From contig JAGIAH010000003.1 of NCBI GenBank assembly GCA_017744915.1, forward strand, positions 1 to 64,000: a stretch of 64,000 bases of DNA. Direction: 5' to 3'. Source of the DNA: Agrobacterium tumefaciens. GTDB lineage: Bacteria > Pseudomonadota > Alphaproteobacteria > Rhizobiales > Rhizobiaceae. Position numbers and translations under genes: made by a program. The notes beneath the pieces are model-generated. The model did not search any database. It saw nothing but the letters and a program-made list of their open reading frames with translations, and had not been told where the DNA came from. Each line of letters begins with the position of its first letter. The stretch's first letter is position 1. Shown here one piece after another: positions 58,902-64,000 of the stretch.

Positions 58902-60473
58902 ATGTTTGAAAACCTCCAGGACCGCCTTGGTTCCATTCTGAATGGACTGACCGGCCGTGGCGCGCTGACGGAAGCCGATGTTGCCGCCGCCCTGCGCGAG
59001 GTTCGCCGTGCGCTTCTGGAAGCGGACGTGGCGCTGGAAGTCGTGCGTTCCTTCACTGACAAGGTGCGTGAAAAGGCCGTCGGCGCGGCCGTCCTGAAAT
59101 CCATCAAGCCCGGCCAGATGGTCGTCAAGATCGTCCATGACGAGCTTGTCGAAATGCTCGGCACCGAAGGCGTCTCCATCGACCTTCATGCCCCGGCTCC
59201 CGTCGTCATCATGATGGTGGGTCTGCAGGGTTCGGGTAAAACCACGACCACCGGCAAGATCGCCAAGCGCCTGACCGACCGCGACAAGAAGAAGGTGCTG
59301 ATGGCATCTCTCGACACGCGTCGTCCGGCCGCACAGGAGCAGCTTCGCCAGCTCGGCGTCCAGACCGGCGTCGACACGCTGCCGATCATCGCCGGCCAGT
59401 CGCCGACCGATATCGCCGCACGCGCCGTGCAGGCCGCCAGGCTCGGCGGCCATGACGTCGTCATTCTCGATACCGCCGGCCGTACCCATATCGACGAACC
59501 CTTGATGCTGGAAATGGCCGACATCAAGAAGAAGTCCAACCCGCATGAAATCCTGCTGGTCGCGGATTCGCTGACCGGTCAGGACGCCGTCAATCTGGCG
59601 CGCAATTTCGATGAGCGTGTCGGCATCACCGGTCTCGTGCTCACCCGTATGGACGGCGACGGCCGCGGCGGTGCGGCCCTCTCCATGCGCGCCGTCACCG
59701 GCAAGCCGATCAAGCTGATCGGTATCGGCGAGCGCATGAACGAACTCGATGAGTTCCATCCGCGCCGTATCGCCGACCGTATTCTCGGCATGGGCGACAT
59801 CGTTTCGCTGGTCGAAAAGGCCGCCGAAAACATCGATGCGGAAAAAGCCCGCGCCATGGCCGAGAAAATGGCCAAGGGCAAGTTCGACCTCAACGATCTG
59901 GCCGACCAGCTTGGCCAGATGAAGAAGATGGGCGGCATGGGCGGCATCATGGGGCTTATGCCCGGCATGGCCGGCATGAAGGACAAGATGGCGTCGGCCG
60001 GTATGAACGACAAGATGTTCGACCGTCAGATTGCCATCATCTCCTCCATGACCAAGGCGGAACGCGCCAATCCGGATATTCTGAAGCACAGCCGCAAGAA
60101 GCGCATCGCCGCCGGTTCCGGCACCGATGCCGCCGAAATCAACAAGCTCCTGAAAATGCATCGCGGCATGGCCGACATGATGAAGGCCATGGGCGGCAAG
60201 GGCAAAGGCGGCATCATGAAACAGATGATGGGCGGCCTTGCCGGCAAGATGGGCCTCGGTGGCATGATGGGCGGCGGCATGCCTGACCTGTCGAACATTG
60301 ATCCGAAGCAGCTTGAGGCGCTCCAGAAACAGGCTGAAGCCGCCGGCCTCGGCAAGCCGGGCGCAATGCCAGGTCTTGGCGGCCTGCCGGGCGGGCTGCC
60401 CGGTCTCGGTGGGGCAAAGCTGCCGGGTCTTGGTGGCATGCCGGGCCTGCCCGGTTTCCCGAAAAAGAAGTGA
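58902..60473 (+). CDS. ffh: Signal recognition particle protein Ffh
   Basis: A 523-residue SRP54 GTPase that binds signal sequences with 4.5S RNA and docks to FtsY. The NG domain has GLQGSGKTTT, DTAGRTHID and TRMDGDGRGG motifs. The methionine-rich M domain (about 325-450) has KKMGGMGGIMGLMPGM and the RNA-binding S-x-x-R-x2-R-I-A-x-GSG motif. A Gly/Pro/Leu-rich tail (about 475-523) is longer than that of E. coli. I chose the ATG at 58902. Ffh heads the operon with the chorismate mutase and rpsP. Confidence 0.97.
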   Translation: MFENLQDRLGSILNGLTGRGALTEADVAAALREVRRALLEADVALEVVRSFTDKVREKAVGAAVLKSIKPGQMVVKIVHDELVEMLGTEGVSIDLHAPAPVVIMMVGLQGSGKTTTTGKIAKRLTDRDKKKVLMASLDTRRPAAQEQLRQLGVQTGVDTLPIIAGQSPTDIAARAVQAARLGGHDVVILDTAGRTHIDEPLMLEMADIKKKSNPHEILLVADSLTGQDAVNLARNFDERVGITGLVLTRMDGDGRGGAALSMRAVTGKPIKLIGIGERMNELDEFHPRRIADRILGMGDIVSLVEKAAENIDAEKARAMAEKMAKGKFDLNDLADQLGQMKKMGGMGGIMGLMPGMAGMKDKMASAGMNDKMFDRQIAIISSMTKAERANPDILKHSRKKRIAAGSGTDAAEINKLLKMHRGMADMMKAMGGKGKGGIMKQMMGGLAGKMGLGGMMGGGMPDLSNIDPKQLEALQKQAEAAGLGKPGAMPGLGGLPGGLPGLGGAKLPGLGGMPGLPGFPKKK

Positions 60474-60484
60474 GGTCGACGCCG

Positions 60485-60802
60485 ATGAACAATGCAGAGG
60501 TGAAAGCCCAGCTTTCCGAATACCGCCAGTCGATCGACAATATCGATGCCGCACTGGTTCACATTCTTGCCGAACGTTTCCGCTGCACCAAGGCGGTGGG
60601 CGTATTGAAGGCAAAATACAGTTTGCCGCCGGCCGACCCGGCGCGCGAGGAATACCAGATCGAACGCCTTCGCCGTCTGGCGAAGGACGCCAATCTGGAC
60701 CCGGATTTCGCCGAGAAGTTCCTGAACTTCGTCATCAAGGAAGTCATCCGGCATCATGAAGCAATAGCCGCTGAACATGGCGGTAATGAAAAGACCGCCT
60801 GA
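60485..60802 (+). CDS. Chorismate mutase (AroQ type)
   Basis: A 105-residue AroQ-fold chorismate mutase that turns chorismate into prephenate for Phe and Tyr. The R-x-x-I-D-x-I-D-x-x-L pattern reads YRQSIDNIDAALVHILAERF, and conserved K/R residues lie in KAVGVLKAK. It lies 11 bases after ffh and 33 before rpsP; this ffh-aroQ-rpsP order is usual in alphaproteobacteria. Confidence 0.93.
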   Translation: MNNAEVKAQLSEYRQSIDNIDAALVHILAERFRCTKAVGVLKAKYSLPPADPAREEYQIERLRRLAKDANLDPDFAEKFLNFVIKEVIRHHEAIAAEHGGNEKTA

Positions 60803-60835
60803 ACGGCGGACAAGCCATCCTAAGGAGTAAATGAC

Positions 60836-61213
60836 ATGGCACTGAAAATTCGTCTCGCACGCGGTGGTTCCAAGAAGCGCCCGTACTACCAGATCGTCGT
60901 TGCTGACGCCCGCTCGCCCCGCGACGGCCGTTTCCTCGAGAAGGTCGGTTCCTGGAACCCGATGCTTGCCAAGGACAACCCGCAGCGCGTTGAGCTGAAG
61001 GCTGACCTCATCAAGGAATGGATCGCCAAGGGCGCGCAGCCGACCGACCGCGTTCTGCGCTTCCTCGCCGAAGCCGGCCTTGCCGAGCGCGCCGCTCGCA
61101 GCAACCCGGAAAAGGCAAAGCCGGGCAAGCGCGCTCTGGAGCGCGTTGCTGAAAAGAAGCAGAAGGCTGAAGATGCAGCCGCTGCTGCTGCGGAAGCCTC
61201 TGCTGCAGAATAA
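60836..61213 (+). CDS. rpsP: 30S ribosomal protein S16
   Basis: A 125-residue S16. The core is the canonical [24 protein letters not shown] and [10 protein letters not shown] segment. The C-terminal extension after about residue 85 is Lys/Ala-rich ([20 protein letters not shown]), common in alphaproteobacteria. The ribosome site AAGGAG precedes the ATG. A terminator follows. Confidence 0.98.
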   Translation: MALKIRLARGGSKKRPYYQIVVADARSPRDGRFLEKVGSWNPMLAKDNPQRVELKADLIKEWIAKGAQPTDRVLRFLAEAGLAERAARSNPEKAKPGKRALERVAEKKQKAEDAAAAAAEASAAE

Positions 61214-61234
61214 TCTGCACGGAAACTTTTGAAG

Positions 61235-61270
61235 AACGGGTGGCGTGGTTTTCCATGCCGCCCGTTTTTT
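61235..61270 (+). terminator. Terminator after rpsP
   Basis: A long stem (AACGGGTGGCGTGG with CCATGCCGCCCGTT, two G-U pairs) and a T4 loop, followed by T6. It lies 21 bases after the rpsP stop, so rimM-trmD may also have an independent promoter or depend on read-through. Confidence 0.88.
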
Positions 61271-61333
61271 GTTTATTTTGGCGTCAACAAACCTTAAAGC
61301 TGACGCAACCAACACCAGAAGACGGACGGCCCG

Positions 61334-61900
61334 ATGGCAAAGCTGGAAAACCCGGTACTCATGGCAAAGATCGGCGGCGCGCAGGGCCTGCGCGGCGAAG
61401 TCCGTGTCAGCACCTATACGGCCGACCCTCTGGCGCTTGGCGATTACGGCAATCTGGTCACCGCCGATGGCCGCGTCTTCGAGATTCTGGAACTGCGCGA
61501 GGGCAAGAATGTCGTCGTCGTCCGCTTCCGTGGCATCAACGACCGCAACGCGGCCGAAAGCCTGAACGGGCTGGAACTCTTCGTCGAACGCGACAATCTG
61601 CCGGATGACGAGCTCGATGACGACGAATTCTATTATGCCGATCTCGAAGGGCTGGAAGCGGTTGACGCCGAGGGAAAAAGCTATGGTGCCGTCAGCGCCG
61701 TCTATGATTTCGGTGCCGGCGATCTGCTGGAACTGAAAGGCGCCGGCCGCCGGCCCGCCCTTATTCCATTTTCAGAAGCGGCCGTGCTTGAGATCGATCT
61801 GGAAGCGGGACGCATTCTCATCGACCCCATGGCCGCCGGCCTGATCGACAATCCTGACGACAAGAACGAAACCGGCGTACCGCCGTTCGGCAAGAAATAA
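61334..61900 (+). CDS. rimM: Ribosome maturation factor RimM
   Basis: A 188-residue protein that binds S19 and helps mature the 30S head. It has an N-terminal RimM beta-barrel ([18 protein letters not shown]) and a C-terminal PRC-barrel segment ([13 protein letters not shown] and [11 protein letters not shown]). A 3-base gap separates it from trmD. Confidence 0.95.
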   Translation: MAKLENPVLMAKIGGAQGLRGEVRVSTYTADPLALGDYGNLVTADGRVFEILELREGKNVVVVRFRGINDRNAAESLNGLELFVERDNLPDDELDDDEFYYADLEGLEAVDAEGKSYGAVSAVYDFGAGDLLELKGAGRRPALIPFSEAAVLEIDLEAGRILIDPMAAGLIDNPDDKNETGVPPFGKK

Positions 61901-61903
61901 TCC

Positions 61904-62602
61904 ATGACCTTCAAGGCGACCGTGCTGACGCTCTACCCGGAAATGTTTCCGGGGCATCTCCAATATTCGCTGGCCGGCAAGGCGCTGGAGCGGGGGCAAT
62001 GGTCTCTGGATGCCGTGCAGATCCGCGAATTCGCCACCGACAGGCACAGAAGCGTCGATGACACGCCGGCAGGCGGCGGTGCCGGCATGGTGCTGAAGCC
62101 CGATGTTCTGGCTACGGCCATCGATCATGTTTCAAATGGCGACACCCGGCCACGGCTGCTGATGAGCCCGCGCGGCAAACCCCTGTCTCAGACCCGCGTG
62201 CGGGAACTGGCGGCCGGCGAAGGCGCGATCATCGTCTGCGGCCGTTTCGAAGGTGTCGACCAGCGCGTCATCGAGGCGCGTGGACTGGAGGAAGTGTCGA
62301 TTGGCGACTACATCCTCTCCGGTGGAGAGCCGGCGGCGCTGACGCTTCTGGATGCCGTCGTCCGCATCCTGCCGGGCGTCATGGGCAACGATCTTTCCGG
62401 CGTGCATGAAAGCTTCGAGGGTGGGTTGCTGGAACATCCGCATTATACCCGCCCGCAGCTCTGGGAAGGCCGCGATATTCCCGCCATCCTCACCTCCGGC
62501 AACCATGCCGCCATCGATAAATGGCGGCACGAACAGGCGCTGGCGTTGACGAAGGAAAGACGGCCCGATCTGCTGGAAAGTACTCAGACCGAGACGAAAT
62601 AA
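61904..62602 (+). CDS. trmD: tRNA (guanine37-N1)-methyltransferase
   Basis: A 232-residue SPOUT enzyme that methylates G37 to prevent frameshifting. The trefoil-knot SAM site reads [12 protein letters not shown] and [14 protein letters not shown]. The opening [15 protein letters not shown] is canonical. Its last 19 bases overlap the convergent TauE/SafE gene. Confidence 0.97.
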   Translation: MTFKATVLTLYPEMFPGHLQYSLAGKALERGQWSLDAVQIREFATDRHRSVDDTPAGGGAGMVLKPDVLATAIDHVSNGDTRPRLLMSPRGKPLSQTRVRELAAGEGAIIVCGRFEGVDQRVIEARGLEEVSIGDYILSGGEPAALTLLDAVVRILPGVMGNDLSGVHESFEGGLLEHPHYTRPQLWEGRDIPAILTSGNHAAIDKWRHEQALALTKERRPDLLESTQTETK

Positions 62603-63330
62603 TAGGCCGTCAGCACCAGCCCGACCGCAATGACCAGCCAGCGGATGATCCATTGCGGCACCCGCCTTGCCGTGTGCACGCCCACATAGCCGCCAAGTGC
62701 CGCCGCCGGGAACATGATGAGGGCGGCCCACCAGGACACGACCCCGCCGCTGACAAAGATCGTGATGGCTATGACGGCAATCACCACCGACAGCAGGTTC
62801 TTCAGCGCGTTCAGATGATGATAGCTGCCGCCCGAGGTTATTCCGAGGATGGCCAGCATCATGATGCCCATGCCCGCTCCGAAAAAACCGCCATAGATGG
62901 AGGCGAGCCCCTGAAAAACGAGGCTCGGCAGATTGCCGGGTGAACGTTCCGCGCTCGCCTTTGGTCGCAGCCATGGGCCGGCGGCGAAAACAGCGGTAGC
63001 GGCCAGAAGCAGCCATGGCACCAGCTGACGGAAAGAGGGATTGTCGAGCGACAGCAGAAGCAGCGACCCGGCAAGCCCGCCGACAATGGAGACGACAGAC
63101 AGCGAGACCGCCTCGCGCCAATGTGCGCGGATTTCCGGCCCGTAGGCGATAACGGAAGTGATATAGCCCGGAAACTGCACGATCGCCGACGTGGCGTTGG
63201 CGACGATGGGTGGAAGGCCGGCAAGCGTCATCGCTCCGAAGGTGAGGAAGGTGCCGCCACCGGCGATCGCATTGACGACACCCGACAGAAAACCGGTCGC
63301 AAACAGCATGAGAATGATAAATATAGACAT
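62584..63330 (-). CDS. TauE/SafE family membrane transporter
   Basis: A 248-residue protein with eight or so helices and the opening [22 protein letters not shown], the TauE/SafE signature. Family members export sulfite or sulfoacetate-like anions. The substrate here is unknown. The ATG at 63330 follows a strong GGGAGGGG ribosome site; longer frames lack support. It lies between trmD and rplS on the opposite strand, breaking the usual operon. Confidence 0.88.
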   Translation of the reverse strand: MSIFIILMLFATGFLSGVVNAIAGGGTFLTFGAMTLAGLPPIVANATSAIVQFPGYITSVIAYGPEIRAHWREAVSLSVVSIVGGLAGSLLLLSLDNPSFRQLVPWLLLAATAVFAAGPWLRPKASAERSPGNLPSLVFQGLASIYGGFFGAGMGIMMLAILGITSGGSYHHLNALKNLLSVVIAVIAITIFVSGGVVSWWAALIMFPAAALGGYVGVHTARRVPQWIIRWLVIAVGLVLTAYYFVSV

Positions 63331-63598
63331 GGCCCCTCCCAAGGTTCCCATGCCATAACCGGGCAGACGCGCCTTCGCAATCACCGTGATGCAGCACGTA
63401 ATTGATAAAATATTGTCATGAAAGGGATGACAAACAGCGCATCCTCGTGTATGTGCCCGCGTGGAATTGGGGTTTACCCCTTTAACCGCAAGCAAAGAAT
63501 GGCGAACCCGCTCCTGCCGCAAGGCATGGTCTGAAGGCATTGACCGACAGGCGAACCGTTGAGCGCTCTGGCTATTTCAGAAGAAATCAGAGGTTAAC
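63331..63598. other. rplS upstream region
   Basis: 268 bases without a gene. It holds the divergent promoters of the TauE/SafE gene and rplS. A short GGGG-TTTA-CCCC hairpin lies at about 63469-63480. No autoregulatory L19 site is recognised. Confidence 0.4.
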
Positions 63599-64000
63599 AT
63601 GACCAATATCATTCAGCAGCTGGAAGCCGAACAGGCTGCCAAGATCGAAGCAAAGCGCACCCTGCCGGACTTTTCTCCGGGCGATACGCTGCGCGTCAAC
63701 GTGCGCGTGACGGAAGGTAACCGTACCCGCGTTCAGGCTTACGAAGGCGTTTGCATCGCCCGTTCTGGCGGTGGCCTTTCCGAAAGCTTCACCGTTCGCA
63801 AGATCTCCTACGGCGAAGGCGTCGAGCGCGTATTCCCGATCTACTCCCCGCTGGTCGAAGGCGTTGAAATCGTTCGCCGTGGTAAGGTTCGCCGCGCGAA
63901 GCTTTACTACCTGCGCGACCGTCGCGGCAAGGCTGCCCGTATCGTTGAAAACACCGGTACGCGCGCACGCAAGCTGAACGAATCCGAGCGCCAGGCAGCT
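63599..64000 (+). CDS. rplS: 50S ribosomal protein L19 (partial)
   Basis: The first 134 codons of L19, running off the right edge. The opening [16 protein letters not shown] and the core [56 protein letters not shown] are canonical (given here only as landmarks, about residues 22-76). L19 sits at the 30S-50S interface. Most of the conserved domain is visible. It is separated from trmD by an opposite-strand gene. Confidence 0.97.
   Translation, partial: MTNIIQQLEAEQAAKIEAKRTLPDFSPGDTLRVNVRVTEGNRTRVQAYEGVCIARSGGGLSESFTVRKISYGEGVERVFPIYSPLVEGVEIVRRGKVRRAKLYYLRDRRGKAARIVENTGTRARKLNESERQAA

Overview
This window is ordinary core chromosome from an alphaproteobacterium of the Rhizobiaceae, most likely Agrobacterium (A. 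tumefaciens/fabrum complex). The base composition is GC-rich. Gene content fits: an Omp19-type lipoprotein, an IalB-family protein, DUF2794, the hemC-hemD-mitofilin-hemY block, a ybhL-type leader RNA and RIME-like double-palindrome repeats. The species call is inference from resemblance; no search was run. I see no insertion sequence, prophage, CRISPR array, tRNA or rRNA. One gene is cut at each end (sucD on the left, rplS on the right).

Layout. 1-4.7 kb (minus): zapE, mdh, sucC, sucD (TCA cycle), preceded by an Omp19-like lipoprotein. 4.8-8.3 kb (minus): sdhCDAB. 8.6-12.5 kb: a small secreted orphan, then a minus-strand run tsaD-gpsA-YciI-EVE-METTL20-like methyltransferase. 12.6-18.7 kb (plus): hemC-hemD-Mic60-like-hemY-TerB-glutamine amidotransferase. 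18.7-31.3 kb: an MFS exporter, YggT and DUF167 proteins, ppa, a GNAT, typA/bipA, an M3 peptidase, a MarR/Bcr-type efflux pair, argG, an SDR and a LysE-type exporter. 31.3-35.5 kb (minus): a three-gene ABC importer and rlmN. 35.6-39 kb: IalB, DUF1232, phhB, a low-molecular-weight phosphatase, thpR and a GDSL esterase. 39-43.3 kb (plus): a LolD/FtsX-like ABC exporter and a Bax-inhibitor-1 protein with a structured leader. 43.4-47.8 kb (minus): DUF2794, DUF1223 and acnA. 48-51.2 kb (plus): the cytochrome c maturation genes ccmABCDG. 51.2-58.6 kb (minus): a diguanylate cyclase, DUF2585, yciB, ftsY, mtaB, dapF and a Tat-signal metallo-beta-lactamase-fold protein. 58.9-64 kb: ffh, chorismate mutase, rpsP, rimM, trmD, a convergent TauE/SafE protein, and rplS.

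Functional themes. Respiration and the TCA cycle are heavily represented (mdh, sucCD, sdhCDAB, acnA, haem synthesis, cytochrome c maturation). Both protein parts of the signal recognition particle pathway (ftsY, ffh) lie within 7 kb. Three translation or ribosome modification genes (rimM, trmD, rlmN) and two tRNA A37 modification genes (tsaD, mtaB) are present.

I did not find a convincing undescribed multi-gene system. The most interesting material is non-coding: a perfect 43-bp inverted repeat between ccmA and ccmB, a structured leader before ffh, the ybhL-type leader, covarying palindromic repeats, and several perfect operator-like palindromes. Two further items are a 3' coding overlap (phosphatase/thpR) and a small orphan secreted protein.
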